From CAVRGQ01 sp963720785 (GTDB lineage Bacteria; Actinomycetota; Acidimicrobiia; IMCC26256; DASPTH01): 64,000 nucleotides of DNA. The DNA is taken from NCBI GenBank assembly GCA_963720785.1, contig CAVRGQ010000009.1:1-64000 (forward strand), in the 5' to 3' direction. The translations under genes and the position numbers were made by a program. Position 1 is the stretch's first letter; every line of letters begins with the position of its first letter. The notes beneath the pieces are model-generated. The model worked only from the letters and a program-made list of their open reading frames with translations, searched no databases and was not told where the DNA came from. Below are positions 43,341-58,469 of this stretch, one piece after another.

Positions 43341-45905
43341 GTGACGGCTGACGTGGTGACCCGGGCGCGCCGTCACCTCGATGCCATCGCGCTCGACCTG
43401 CGGTGGGCCTGGCACCCCGACGCCCGCTCCCTGTTCCGGGAGCTCGACCCCGACGCCTGGGGCGCCTCCGGCCACAACCCGGTGTGGCTCCTCGCCCGCC
43501 TCCCCGACTCCCGCCTCGCCGCCTGCCTGGCCGACCCCGCCTACGCGGCTCGCCTGGAGCGGGTGTCGCGGGAGTTCAAGCTCGTCCCCGACCTCGGCTC
43601 CTGGTGCGCCCGTCACCATCCGGTGCTCGCCACCGGCGCCGCGCCCGGCGTGGCCCTGTTCTCCGCCGAGTTCGCCCTGGCCGACTGCCTCCCCATCAGC
43701 GCCGGTGGCCTCGGCGCGGTGGCCGGCGAGCACCTGAAGACCTCGAGCGAGCTCGGACTCCCCGCGGTGGGTGTGGGCCTGCTCTACGCCGAGGCGTCGC
43801 ACCAGTGGCTCGACGGCCGCGGCGCGCAGCACGAGACCTGGGAACCCCTCACCACCCGCGACCGCCCGGTGACCGCGGCGCGCGACCGCATGCGGTTCGC
43901 GCTCGAGGTGCACACCGCGCTCCCTGACGGCCCGGTGCGCGCCCGGGTGTGGGAGGCGCGCGTGGGCCGCTCCCGGTTGCTCCTGCTCGACACCGTGCTG
44001 GCCGGCAGCCCGCCCGAGCACCGCGAGATCACCCGCCGCATCTACCCCTCCGACCCCGAGTTGCGGCTGCGCCAGTACATCGTGCTCGGCCTCGCCGGCT
44101 ACCGCGCCCTCGTGGACCTCAACCTCGAACCCCGCGTGGTGCACTGCAACGAGGGCCACACCGCGCTCGGCTGCGCTGGCGCGGGTGGCCGCGGTGATGG
44201 ACCGCCACGGGCTCTCCTTCGAGGAGGCGCGCCTCGCCGCCGCGCCGGGCATCGTGTTCACCACGCACACTCCCGTGCCGGCGGGCCACGACTACTTCCC
44301 GCCCGCGCTCGCGGCCGCGCACCTCCGCCCGATCGCGCTGCGCCTCGGCATCGATCCCGAGATGCTGCTCGCTCTCGGCCGCTACCGCCCCGACGACCCC
44401 GACGACGCGTTCTGCCCCACCGTGCTCGCGATGCGCCTGGCCGGCCACCGCAACGGCGTGAGCGCGCTGCACGGCGTGGTGACGCGTCGCATGTGGGCGG
44501 GGCTGTGGCCGCGCGTCCCGCTCGACGAAGTGCCGATCGACCACGTGACCAACGGCGTGCACCTGCCGTCGTGGACCGCACCCGAGACCCGCGCCCTGCT
44601 CGACCGCGCGCTCGGCGAAGCACTCGAGGGCACCGGTGACCACGCCCTGCCGTGGGCCCGGGTGCGTGACGTGCCCGCGCGCGACCTGTGGTCGGCCCGC
44701 ACCGCGCAACGCCACCGGTTGGTGGAGCGCGCCCGGGCCTGGCTCTCCCTGCAGCAGTTGCGCCGGGGCAACGTGGTGGCGCCGGGCGCGGAGGCCATGG
44801 CCCGCCTCGACCCCGAGGCGCTCACCCTCGGCTTCGTCGGCCGCTTCGTGGCCTACAAGCGGCCCACCCTGTTCCTCGAGGACCGCGAGCGTCTGCGCCG
44901 CATCCTCGGCGACGAGGACCGCCCGGTGCAGATCGTGTTCGCGGGCCGCGCCCACCCCAACGACTTCAACGGCAAGGCGCTGCTGCGCGAGGTGGTGTCG
45001 TTCGCGCGCCGTGCGGGCCTCGCACACCGCCTCGTGTTCCTCGAGGACTTCGACATCGCGATGGACCACTGGCTGTCGCAGGGCGTCGACGTGTGGCTCA
45101 ACACCCCGCGCCGCCCCGACGAGGCCTGCGGCATTGCCGGCATGAAGGCGGGTATCAGCGGCGCGCTCAACTTCAGCACCGTCGACGGATGGTGGGACGA
45201 GGTGTGGACGGACCCGGCACCCGGCCAATCGTCGGGGCGCACCCCGCTCGGGTGGGCCATCGGGTCGCGCGCCGCGTTCGACTCCGTGGAGGACCAGGAC
45301 GCCGCCGACGCGGCGTCGCTCTACGACGTGCTCGAACACGAGATCGTGCCCGCGTTCTACGAGCGCGACGCCGACGGCATCCCGCAGCACTGGGTGGCCA
45401 TGATGCGTGAGTCGGTGGCGAACCTCGGCGACCTGTGGACGTCGTCGCGCATGGTGCGCGACTACACCGACCAGTTCTACGGCCCCGGCGCCGAGCGCGC
45501 CGCGCAACTCGGCGACCGGCGCGCGCTGCGGGCACGACGAGCGGCGCGTCATCTCGCCCGCCTGCGCGAGCACTGGCCCGAGGTACAGGTGCACTCCGTG
45601 CGCACCGGTTCCGCCGCCGTACACCAGGTGAGCGTGCGCGCCGAGGTTTCGCTCGGTGACCTCGGCCCGCGCGACGTGGCAGTGGAAGTGTGGCTCGACC
45701 CGCCCGACGGCCCCGCCGGCCCCGGCCCGGAACCCATGACCCCGGTGCCGCGAGGCGCGGTGACCACGAAGCCCGGCCGCCGCGTGTTCGAAGCCCGCCT
45801 CGACCCCGCGCTCGTGCCGCCCGGCACCGTGGTGGCCGCACGCGTGGTACCCCGCCGCGGTTCGCTCGACGACTGGGCGTCGTCCGGCTGCATCGCCTGG
45901 TCGGA

Positions 45906-45909
<4 letters not shown>
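43341..45909 (+). CDS. glgP: Alpha-glucan (glycogen) phosphorylase, copy 1 (frameshifted)
   Basis: GT35 phosphorylase of about 855 residues releasing glucose-1-phosphate from alpha-1,4-glucans. Features: DLRWAWHPDARSLFREL, ALADCLPISAGGLGAVAGEHLK, RVVHCNEGHTAL, FTTHTPVPAGHDYFP, VTNGVHLPSW, FVGRFVAYKRPTLF and the PLP-lysine region ACGIAGMKAGISGALNFS. One base too many near 44170, between NEGHTAL and ALARVAAVMDRHG, shifts the frame. The start is uncertain; GTG 43341 places ~20 residues before the first conserved block. It is coupled by GTGA to the MalQ-GlgB gene. Confidence 0.9.
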
Positions 45910-49888
<3,979 letters not shown>

Positions 49889-49908
<20 letters not shown>

Positions 49909-51022
49909 GCTTCCGCATTCGCTCACGTTCCTCCTTCGTGATGATGCGCAGGGTGAGGCCGTCGGGCAAGTTGGGGTTGCCCTCGAGCACGTAGTCGCCG
50001 TGCGGGACCAACAACCCGTGGTGGTACGCGCAGACCGACGCAAGATTCGACGTGTCGTCGGTTCCGCCCCATGAGCTGGGGTGCAGGTGATGGACCTGGA
50101 GTCTGAGCCGCCGGTTGCAACCCGGCCATCGACATCGCCCGTCTCTGCGCACGACCGCTCGTCGGCGTTTCTGCGACACGAACGTGCGCGCCCGATCCTC
50201 CGCGATGACATCGCCGTGCTCGTCGACCACTCGCAGGTGCACCCGGGCGTTGGCGCGTGACGCGTCGACCCACTCGTCGGGCAACGGCACGCCACACAGC
50301 GTCGCTTCACCGTCGAGCGAGATGTCGACGTGGATGTCGACCCGGGCACCGACCGTCGCCTCGGGCGCACCGTCGTCGGCGCTCGCTTCCATCTGACACA
50401 ACCCGATCAGCACATCCGCCTGGCGACGGTCGAGTGGTTCCCACGCTTCACCCGTCTTGGGGCGCATCCGGTTGGTGACCAGATCGAAGAACGCCTCCAC
50501 GATCGCACCACCATGCTCCAACGGGAGCTCGAAGCGGCCACAGAGGAACCCGTCGTCGTCGCGCCACTTCCGCAACGACCGCCGGTTGCGGCGCTTCACC
50601 GAGCTCTCCCGCGCGGCACGCCGCCGATCGCGCGCCAGCTTCTGCAACTCGGCCGGCGTCGTGCGCTTCGCCCGTTCGGTGATCTCCTCGTCGGAGTCCT
50701 CGTCCGCCAGATCCGCCGCGGGTTCCAACTGCTCGTCGCTCAACTCGCCGTTCATCGCCGCGTTCCCCAAGTTGGGCAGCCGTTCCAACTTCTTCGCGGT
50801 TTCGCGCTTGCGTTGCGACTGCGCCTCGGTCTCCCCGTCACGCGCCGCCTGGTCCTTCGCCAACGCATCACGCTCGTCGAGCACCCGCGTCAACGCCAAC
50901 TCCTGCGTCCGCAACTTCCGCCGCTCCACGATCACCCGCTCGCGCTCGGCCCGCAGACGGTCCGTCTCCCAACACCTCAGTTCGAACAAGAGATCGTTGA
51001 ACGTGCTCACGAACCCATCCAA
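49889..51022 (-). CDS. DUF222-type protein with C-terminal HNH endonuclease domain
   Basis: Protein of 377 residues. Coiled, charged helices form the N-terminal DUF222-like region (about 1-280), and the HNH nuclease domain is RCRWPGCNRRLRLQVHHLHPSSWGG ... NLASVCAYHHGLLV (about 300-345) with the Cys and His metal positions. Such genes (13E12-repeat family in mycobacteria) occur in many copies in actinobacteria and their function is unsettled. It overlaps the 3' end of the MalQ-GlgB gene by 20 bp and splits the glycogen genes, which may reflect mobility. No flanking repeats were found. Confidence 0.9.
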
Positions 51023-51076
51023 ACAGAGGGGTACGACAGTTATCGCCCGAACCGGACGAGAACGCCGAAGAATTTC

Positions 51077-51754
51077 TCAGTCGTCGTCGTTGCGGATCTC
51101 GATGCCGAGCTCACCGAGCAGGCCGAGCGCGAGCGGCAGCACCTGCGCGCCCTCGATCACCGCGCCGCCCATCGACAGCGCACCGCGCACGCCGTCGAGC
51201 GTGGAGCCTCCGAGCCGCAGCCCGCGCACGTTGGCCTTGGCGAAGTCGGCACCGGTGAGGTCGCAGCGCTCCAGGAAGCCCGACGCGACGGTCGCCTCGT
51301 AGAGGTCGGCCTCGACGAGCGAGCACCCGCTCACGTGCACGTGATCCAGTTCCGCGAGCCGGAAGCTCGCCTCGTCCAGCTTGCAGTCGACGAAGCGCAC
51401 GTGACTCAGATGAGACTGCGCGAACACCACGCCCGCCATCCGGCAGTTGCGGAACTCGACCCGTTGCAGCCACGCCTCCTGCACGAGCGCACCCGACAGT
51501 TCGCAGTCCTCGAAGAGCACGTCGACCAGCGCCAGACCTCTCAGCCGCGCCCCCGTCAGCGCGACACCGGCCAACTCGCAGCGGGTGAACCGAGCGCTCG
51601 GAGCGTCGGCCCCGCTCAGATCGCCGCCGACGACCCGCTCGTCCTCCCAGTCGTCGTGGGCGTCGAGGCTCGCGTGCTCGGCGATCCGGTCGTCCTCCGG
51701 CGGCTCGGGTGTCAGCGGCGGGGTGAAGTCGGACGAGGCTCGGCGCGCGGACAT
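51077..51754 (-). CDS. Pentapeptide-repeat protein
   Basis: Protein of 225 residues. From about residue 40 to 190 the sequence follows the A(D/N)LxX-type pentapeptide pattern (SGADAPSARFTRCELAGVALTGARLRG; LVEADLYEATVASGFLERCDLTGADF), giving a right-handed quadrilateral beta helix of seven to eight turns. The acidic N-terminus and hydrophobic C-terminal cap frame it. Some relatives mimic DNA and protect gyrase; no specific role can be given here. Confidence 0.9.
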   Translation of the reverse strand: MSARRASSDFTPPLTPEPPEDDRIAEHASLDAHDDWEDERVVGGDLSGADAPSARFTRCELAGVALTGARLRGLALVDVLFEDCELSGALVQEAWLQRVEFRNCRMAGVVFAQSHLSHVRFVDCKLDEASFRLAELDHVHVSGCSLVEADLYEATVASGFLERCDLTGADFAKANVRGLRLGGSTLDGVRGALSMGGAVIEGAQVLPLALGLLGELGIEIRNDDD

Positions 51755-51776
51755 GGCCGAGTCTTGCACCCTTCGC

Positions 51777-52427
51777 TCAGATTCCGAGCAGCCTCGCCAA
51801 CTCCTGGGCATCCGCCGCCACCGACTCCGCACCCGCGCCGAGCAGCATCACGTCAGCGGAGCCGCCGCCGTGGGTGGCCCCGGTGAACCCGATCACCCGC
51901 ATACCGGCGGCGACACCGGCGGCAACGCCGAACACGCTGTCCTCGACCACCATGCACTCCCCTGGCGCGAAGCCCATCGCCGCCGCGGCGTGCAGGAACA
52001 GGTCGGGGGCGGGCTTCGGCCTCGCCACCTCCGCCGCCGAGAACACGTGGTCGCCGAAGTACCCGGCCAGCTCGGTGACCTCGAGACTGCGGCGGATCCG
52101 CTCCGGCACGCTCGACGACGCGACACACAGGGGAACCTCGCCGAGCCTGGCGAGCAACGCTGCGATCCCCGGCACGGGCCGCAGGTCACGCTCGAGCGCT
52201 TCCAGCTCGGCCGACTCCAACTCGGCGAGGAAGCCCTCGGGCAACGTCACGCCGAACTCGCGCTCGACCTGCCGGATCATCTCCGGGTTGGCGAGACCGG
52301 TGTAGCGGTCGAGCACCCCGTCGCCACTCAGCGCCGCGCCGTGTGCAGTGAACAGCCCGGCCACGACCGGCGCGACCACCACTTCACTGTCGACGAGCAC
52401 ACCGTCGCAGTCGAAGATCAGCAGCAC
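51777..52427 (-). CDS. HAD-superfamily hydrolase, beta-phosphoglucomutase-like
   Basis: Protein of 216 residues. Motif I FDCDGVLVDSE (Asp nucleophile and second Asp), motif II CVASSS, motif III KPAPDLF, motif IV VVEDSVFGVAAG, and a helical cap (LANPEMIRQVEREFG). The set fits the subfamily of sugar-phosphate phosphatases and beta-phosphoglucomutases. Its place beside the phosphorylase suggests a sugar-phosphate substrate, but no more can be said. Confidence 0.9.
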   Translation of the reverse strand: MLLIFDCDGVLVDSEVVVAPVVAGLFTAHGAALSGDGVLDRYTGLANPEMIRQVEREFGVTLPEGFLAELESAELEALERDLRPVPGIAALLARLGEVPLCVASSSVPERIRRSLEVTELAGYFGDHVFSAAEVARPKPAPDLFLHAAAAMGFAPGECMVVEDSVFGVAAGVAAGMRVIGFTGATHGGGSADVMLLGAGAESVAADAQELARLLGI

Positions 52428-52467
52428 GGGACGGGGCGAAGGTACGCGACCGACGGCGACAAGGCGG

Positions 52468-55036
52468 TCAGTCCAGACAGGAGATCTGCGGCGCGTTGTG
52501 GGTGACGAACGGCGCGAGCACGTCGTCGCGCAGGTGCGGGTGCGACGGCACCACGCGCACGGTGAAGCCGAAGCTACCCTGCTCCGCCGACGACAGCGAG
52601 GTGACGAAGCGGGCGCCGCCCGCCGATCCCGCCGACGACTCCAGCTGCATCACCGTGAGCTCCGGGTCGCGCAACTGGTCGCCCGCGTCCACCCGACCGT
52701 GCCACAGTTGCACCTGCACCTCGTCGGCGCCGAGATCGCCGAGCGCGACGTCGGCCCACACGCGCTGCGGTGCACCCACGTGCGCCTGCTCCTCGTGCGT
52801 GATGCCGATCACGTGCACTTCGCGCCACGAAGCCGCCACCCGGGTGCGCCACTGCACCAGCTCGCGCGCCACGGCGTAATCGTCCTGCGCGAGTCGGCGC
52901 GAGCGTTGCGCGGCCGGGAGATACCAGTCGGTCACGTAGTCGCGCACCATGCGTGACGCGCTCACCGAAGGGCCGAGCGCCGACAGGCACGCGCGCATCC
53001 GGCGCGTCCACTCACTGGGGATGCCGTCGGTGTCGCGGTCGTAGAAGGCGGGGACGATCTGATGCTCGAGCAGCGTGAGCAGCCCGTGTGACTCGATGGC
53101 GGTGCGCTCCTCCGCGTTCTCCACCCACTCGGCCGACGGGATCGCCCAGCCGACGTCGCCGTCGAAGAGCTCGTCCCACCAGCCGTCGAGGATCGAGCAG
53201 TTGAGCACCCCGTTGAGTGCAGCCTTCATGCCACTCGTGCCGCATGCCTCGAGGCGTCGCACCGGCGTGTTGAGCCAGAGATCGGCGCCGCGCACGAGCA
53301 TCCGCGCCACGCCGATGTCGTAATCGTCGAGGAACACGAGCCGGTCGCGCCACTCGACGTCGGTGGAGAGCTCCACGACCTGGCGCAGCAGGTGCTTGCC
53401 CGGCTCGTCCGCCGGGTGCGCCTTGCCCGCGAACACGACCTGCACTGGGCGCTTCTTCGACGACATCAGCGCGCGCAGGCGATCCAGATCGTGCAGCAAC
53501 ATGGTGGCGCGCTTGTACGGCGCGAAGCGGCGCGCGAACACGATGGTGAAGCACGACGGGTCGAGCACGTCGTCGGCCCACGCGGCCTGGGCCTCGCTCA
53601 GACCGCCGCGAGCAGCGACTCTTTGGCATGACGCCGCGCGTAGGTGACGAGACGCTCGCGGTTGACGCGCCGGATCGCCCACAGCTCCTCGTCGCCGACC
53701 TCATCCATCCGCGCCCACGCGTCCGGGCCGGCTTCGGGCCAGTCGGTGCCGACGACGCGGTCGAGCAGGTCGGCCATCTCGCGCGACACCCACGTGCGCC
53801 CGTGCACACCGTTGGTGACGGCACCGATGGGCACCTCTTCCGGGGGGAGGTCGGGCCACAGTGGGGCGAACATGTCGCGGCTGACGTCTCCGTGCAGCGC
53901 CGACACACCGTTCGCTCCGCCCGCGAGCCGGAGGCCCATCGCCGCGAGGTTGAGCATCGAGCCCGGCTCGGCGGGCGCCTCGGTGCCGGGTTCGTGCCCC
54001 AGCTCCATGAGGCGGTCGACGGCGACCTTGCACTCGTCCGCCCACGAGGTGAAGTACTTCTCGATCAGCTCGCGAGGGAATCTATCGATGCCGGCGGGCA
54101 CCGGAGTGTGCGTGGTGAACAACTGCGACGGGCGGGTGGCCTCGATCGCCTCGTCGAAGCTCATCCCCGTGGTGACGACGAGTTTGCGGATGCGTTCGAG
54201 CGCGGAGAACGCGGCGTGCCCCTCGTTCATGTGGAACACCGACGCCTCGAGGCCGAGGTGGTCGAGCAGGCGCACGCCGCCGATACCGAGCACGAGCTCC
54301 TGGCGGATGCGGTGCTCGGCATCGCCGCCGTAGAGGCGGTCGCACACCGAGCGCTCGGGGGCGCGTTGCCCTCGACGTCGGAGTCGAGCAGATAGAGCGT
54401 GACGCAACCGATCTGCGCGCGCCACACCCGCAGGTGTGCGGCGACTCCGGCGAGGTCGACGACCACGTCGACGCCGGGCACCGCGGTGAGCGCCATCGCG
54501 TGCGGGTTCAGTTGACGGGTGAGCTCGCGCTGCCAGCCGCTCCGGTCGAGCGACTGCTGCAGGTAGCCGTAGTGGTAGAAGAGCCCGATCCCGACGATCG
54601 GCACGCCGAGATCGGCGGCCGCCTTGAGGTGGTCGCCCGCGAGGATGCCCAGCCCGCCCGAGTAGACCGGCAGGCCCTCGGCCACACCGAACTCGAGACT
54701 GAAGTACGCCACCAACCCGAGGCCGTTGTCGTCGGGATCGCTGTGCGCCAACTGGTACCAGCGGGGTGCGTCACGCAGCCGGGCGAGGTCGTCGCGCAGC
54801 GCCGTGGCTGCGGCCACGAACGTGGCGTCGCCCGCGAGCTCGTCCAGCCGGTCCTGGGGTACGAGCGACAGGAGGCGCAGGAAGTCGTCGGCGCAGCGGC
54901 TGTCGGGGTCGACGCGCCGGAAGAGGTCGCGGGCGCGCTCGTCACCCCCGTTGCCGAGGTCCATGGCGATGTCGCGCAGCGGCGCGAGAGCATCCGGCAG
55001 ACGGGTGGAGACGCTGTAGATGTGGTCGGCGCGCAC
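52468..55036 (-). CDS. glgP: Alpha-glucan phosphorylase, copy 2 (two frameshifts)
   Basis: Second GT35 phosphorylase of about 855 residues, distinct in sequence from copy 1. Features: YFSLEFGVAEGLPVYSGGLG, LAGDHLKAAADLGVPIVGI, VFHMNEGHAAFSALERI, LFTTHTPVPAGIDRFP, VTNGVHGRTWVS, FARRFAPYKRATMLL, VFAGKAHPADEPGK and PLP region EACGTSGMKAALNGVLN. The frame shifts near 54360 (before CDRLYGGDAEHRIRQE) and again near 53600 (between KESLLAA and RGGLSEAQ). Both breaks lie in conserved sequence, so indel errors are likely. It starts at GTG 55036, only 45 bp from the divergent glgX start. Confidence 0.9.
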
Positions 55037-55081
55037 CGGGGCACGGTACCCGACCCCCTCGACCGGTAACTTCTCGGCATC

Positions 55082-57205
55082 GTGACGCCGGCCGATCGGC
55101 AAGATGAACGTCATCTGGCGGTCCCTGGCCGCCCCGCTCCGCTGGGCGCCACGGTGCGCGACGGCGGGGTGAACTTCGCCCTCGCCTCGGACGTGGCCGA
55201 ATCGGTCACGTTGTGCCTGTTCGACGAGCACGGGGCCGAGTCCCGCGTCCCGCTCACGACCGTCGACGACGGGGTGTGGCACGGCTTCGTGCCCGGGGTG
55301 GGTGCCGGGCAGGCCTACGGCTACCGCGTCGACGGTCCGTTCGACCCCGGCCGCAGCCTGCGGACCAACCCGAACAAGCTCCTCCTCGACCCCTACGCCC
55401 GGGTCGTCACCGGCCGGCTCGTCGTGCACGACGATCTCGTCGACCCCGCGCAGGACTCCGCGCCGTACGTCCCTCGCTCGAGAGTCCCTCCGAGTCAGCG
55501 CAGACGGGCAGCCGAGCGGAGCGAGGCCAGAGACTGGTCCGACTCCGTGATCTACGAGGCGCACGTGAAGGGCATGACCGCGAACCACCCCGCGGTGCCG
55601 CCGGAGGCGCGCGGCACGTTCGAGGGGTTCGCCCACGACGCGGTACTCGAGCACCTCACCGGCCTCGGCGTCACCGCGGTGGAGCTCCTCCCGGTGCAGC
55701 ACTTCGAGACCGAGCTCGGCCTGCTCCGCCGCGGGCGCACCAACTACTGGGGCTACAACCCGATCGCCTACTTCGCTCCGCATGCCGGGTACTCCGCCGC
55801 CGCGCGCGCCGGGAACCCTGGAGGCGTGCTCGACGAGTTCGCCACGATGGTCGACCGCCTCCACGGCGCCGGGCTCGAGGTGATCCTCGACGTCGTCTAC
55901 AACCACACCGCGGAGGGCGACGAGACCGGCCCCACGCTGTGCTTCCGCGGCCTCGACAACGCGGCCTACTACCACCTCGATCCCGACGACCCGGCGCGCT
56001 ACGTCGACACCACCGGCTGCGGCAACTCGTTCCGGGCCAACAGCCCACGCGGGTTGCGCCTGGTGATGGACTCGCTGCGGTACTGGGTCACTGCGATGGG
56101 AGTCGACGGCTTCCGCTTCGACCTCGCGGCCACCCTCGGGCGGGCGGGGCACGAGAGCGAGTTCGACCCGCAGGCGCCACTGTTCGAGGCGATCGCCCAG
56201 GACCCGGTGCTCTCCGAGGTGAAGCTGATCGCGGAGCCGTGGGACGTCGGCCGCGCCGACAGCTACGAGCTCGGGCGCTTCCCGGCGCCATGGGTGGAGT
56301 GGAACGGCGCGTACCGCGACACCGTGCGCGACTTCTGGCGCAGCCATGAGGGCCGCCTCGCGGAGTTCGCCACGCGCCTCACCGGCTCGTCGGATCTCTA
56401 CGGCGCGCACCACCGCCGTCCGCTCGCGTCGGTCAACTTCGTCACCGCGCACGACGGCTTCACGTTGCGCGACCTCGTGTCGTACGACCGCAAGCACAAC
56501 GAGGCGAACGGCGAGCACAACCGCGACGGCACCGACGACAACCGCTCGTGGAACTGCGGCGTCGAGGGCGACACCGACGACGCCGAGATCCTCGCCCTGC
56601 GCAGCCGCCAACCGCGCGCGCTCCTCGCCACTCTCCTCCTGTCCTTCGGCGTGCCGATGCTGCTGGGCGGCGACGAGCTCGGTCGCACACAACACGGCAA
56701 CAACAACCCGTACAGCCACGACGACGAGATCTCCTGGGTCGACTGGCGCGCGATCGACGGCGACCTCCTCGCGTTCACGCGTGACCTCCTCACCTTCCGC
56801 GCCGCGCACCCGGTGTTCCGACGCCGACGCTTCCTCGGCGGCGCGGCCGCACAGGAGCTCGCGTGGTTCGGCGTCGACGGCCGGCCGATGGCCGCCGAGT
56901 CGTGGGCCGACCCCGGTTCGCGCAGCGTGGTGCTGCACCTCGACGGGTCCCACGACCCCGACCTCGCCGACGACGGCACGGCGCTGGTCGACGACGACTT
57001 CCTCCTCGTGGTGAACGCCTGGTGGGAGCCGCTCGACGTGGTGATCCCCGAAGTCGGCACCGCACCGGGAAGCGCCTGGCAGACTGCGCTCGACACCTTC
57101 ACGGGGGAGTTCGACAATGATCTCGAGCGTCCCCTGCCGTCGGGTCAGGTGCGCACTGTGGGACCGAGGACCCTGGTGGTCCTGCGCCGCCTGACCAAGA
57201 TGTGA
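55082..57205 (+). CDS. glgX: Glycogen debranching enzyme GlgX
   Basis: GH13_11 isoamylase-type protein of 707 residues that hydrolyses alpha-1,6 branches left by phosphorylase. CBM48 at the N-terminus (GATVRDGGVNFALASDVAESV), then VIYEAHVKGMTANHP, NYWGYNPIAYFAPHAGYS, VILDVVYNHTAEGDE, nucleophile region MGVDGFRFDLAATLGR, acid LIAEPWDVG and VTAHDGFTLRDLVSYDRKHN. Between DSAPYVPRS and WSDSVIYEAHVKG the usual spacer is replaced by an Arg/Ala/Glu-rich segment (about residues 134-156). GTG start. It is divergent from phosphorylase copy 2. Confidence 0.95.
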   Translation: MTPADRQDERHLAVPGRPAPLGATVRDGGVNFALASDVAESVTLCLFDEHGAESRVPLTTVDDGVWHGFVPGVGAGQAYGYRVDGPFDPGRSLRTNPNKLLLDPYARVVTGRLVVHDDLVDPAQDSAPYVPRSRVPPSQRRRAAERSEARDWSDSVIYEAHVKGMTANHPAVPPEARGTFEGFAHDAVLEHLTGLGVTAVELLPVQHFETELGLLRRGRTNYWGYNPIAYFAPHAGYSAAARAGNPGGVLDEFATMVDRLHGAGLEVILDVVYNHTAEGDETGPTLCFRGLDNAAYYHLDPDDPARYVDTTGCGNSFRANSPRGLRLVMDSLRYWVTAMGVDGFRFDLAATLGRAGHESEFDPQAPLFEAIAQDPVLSEVKLIAEPWDVGRADSYELGRFPAPWVEWNGAYRDTVRDFWRSHEGRLAEFATRLTGSSDLYGAHHRRPLASVNFVTAHDGFTLRDLVSYDRKHNEANGEHNRDGTDDNRSWNCGVEGDTDDAEILALRSRQPRALLATLLLSFGVPMLLGGDELGRTQHGNNNPYSHDDEISWVDWRAIDGDLLAFTRDLLTFRAAHPVFRRRRFLGGAAAQELAWFGVDGRPMAAESWADPGSRSVVLHLDGSHDPDLADDGTALVDDDFLLVVNAWWEPLDVVIPEVGTAPGSAWQTALDTFTGEFDNDLERPLPSGQVRTVGPRTLVVLRRLTKM

Positions 57206-57236
57206 CGAACTTCCACGGACCCGAACGGAGCCGTCC

Positions 57237-58469
57237 ATGACCATCCCGCCCGACGCCGGCCGCATCTTCACCCAGGCCTCCACCTGGGCCGACCCCGACT
57301 CGTGGCACGAGGTCGCCGCGCGACTGCGCGCCGAACAGCCCATCCTGCGGGTCGAGCAGGAGGGCGGCGAGGGATTCTGGGCCCTGACGCGCTACGACGA
57401 CGTGATGACGGTCGAACGCAACCCGGCGCTGTTCACCAACGAAGAGGGCTCGACCCTCACGTTGCATCGCCCGCCGCGCGACGAACCGCCCGCAGTCAAG
57501 ACGCTCATCAACATGGACGGCGACGAGCACCGCGCCCACCGACTGCTCGTGAACGACTGGTTCAAGCCGCAGAGCATCCGCAACCTCGAAGGTGCGGTGC
57601 AGTCGCGCGCGAAGCAGGCCGTCGACGACATGGCGGCGATGGGCGGCGAGTGCGACTTCGCCCGCGACATCGCCATGAACTACCCACTGCGGGTGATCCT
57701 CACGATCCTGGGGCTGCCCGAATCCGATTTCGAGCGCATGCTCACGCTCACCCAGGAGCTGTTCGGCTCGGACGACCCGGAGTTCGCGAGGCCCGAGGAG
57801 GAGCAGCAGGCCCGCATGCTCGCGGTGGTGATGGACTTCATCCAGTACTTCAAGGAGGTGGCCGACGACCGCCGGGCCCACCCCACCGACGACCTCGCCA
57901 GCGTCGTCGCCAACGGCACCCTCGACGGCGAGCCGCTCTCCGACATGAGCGTGTTCGGCTACTACCTCATCACCGCGACCGCGGGCCACGACACCACCAG
58001 CAACGCGGTGGCGGGCGGCATGGCCGCGCTGCTCGAGCACCCCGACCAACTTGCGCGGTTGCAGGCCGACCCGTCGCTCATCGGCACTGCGACCGAGGAG
58101 ATCGTGCGGTGGGTCACACCGGTGAAGCACTTCATGCGCACCGCACAGGACGACACCGTCATCGGCGGCCAGCCCATCGCCAAGGACGACTGGGTGTTCA
58201 TGTCGTTCGCGTCGGCCAACCGCGACGCGGCCGTGTTCAGCAACCCGTTCACCTTCGACATCGGTCGCAGTGAGGCGCAGGGCCTCGGCTTCGGGTTCGG
58301 CCGCCACTACTGCCTCGGCGTGCACCTCGCGAAGCTCGAGATCCGGGCGTTCTTCACCGAGCTGCTGAGCCGACTCGAGACGGCCGAGCTCACCGGACCG
58401 GTCGAGTACATGCACGCGACCCTGGTATCGGGTCCCAAGCACATGCCGCTGAAGTACACCCTGCGCTAG
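57237..58469 (+). CDS. Cytochrome P450
   Basis: Intact P450 of 410 residues. I-helix TATAGHDTTSNAVAGG, ExxR in TEEIVRWVTPVKHFMR, heme loop FGFGRHYCLGVHLAKLE. The style (HFMRTAQDDTVIGGQPI, LGFGFGRHYCLG) recalls actinobacterial families acting on steroids and methyl-branched lipids such as CYP125/CYP142/CYP124, though no specific assignment is made. It starts 31 bp after glgX without a terminator. The end overlaps the convergent SnoaL-like gene by 4 bp. Confidence 0.93.
   Translation: MTIPPDAGRIFTQASTWADPDSWHEVAARLRAEQPILRVEQEGGEGFWALTRYDDVMTVERNPALFTNEEGSTLTLHRPPRDEPPAVKTLINMDGDEHRAHRLLVNDWFKPQSIRNLEGAVQSRAKQAVDDMAAMGGECDFARDIAMNYPLRVILTILGLPESDFERMLTLTQELFGSDDPEFARPEEEQQARMLAVVMDFIQYFKEVADDRRAHPTDDLASVVANGTLDGEPLSDMSVFGYYLITATAGHDTTSNAVAGGMAALLEHPDQLARLQADPSLIGTATEEIVRWVTPVKHFMRTAQDDTVIGGQPIAKDDWVFMSFASANRDAAVFSNPFTFDIGRSEAQGLGFGFGRHYCLGVHLAKLEIRAFFTELLSRLETAELTGPVEYMHATLVSGPKHMPLKYTLR

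Noticed and set aside
54227..57343. Open frame of 1038 codons on the minus strand
   Set aside because: The upper part is antisense to GlgX. Only the last ~270 codons are the N-terminus of phosphorylase copy 2.
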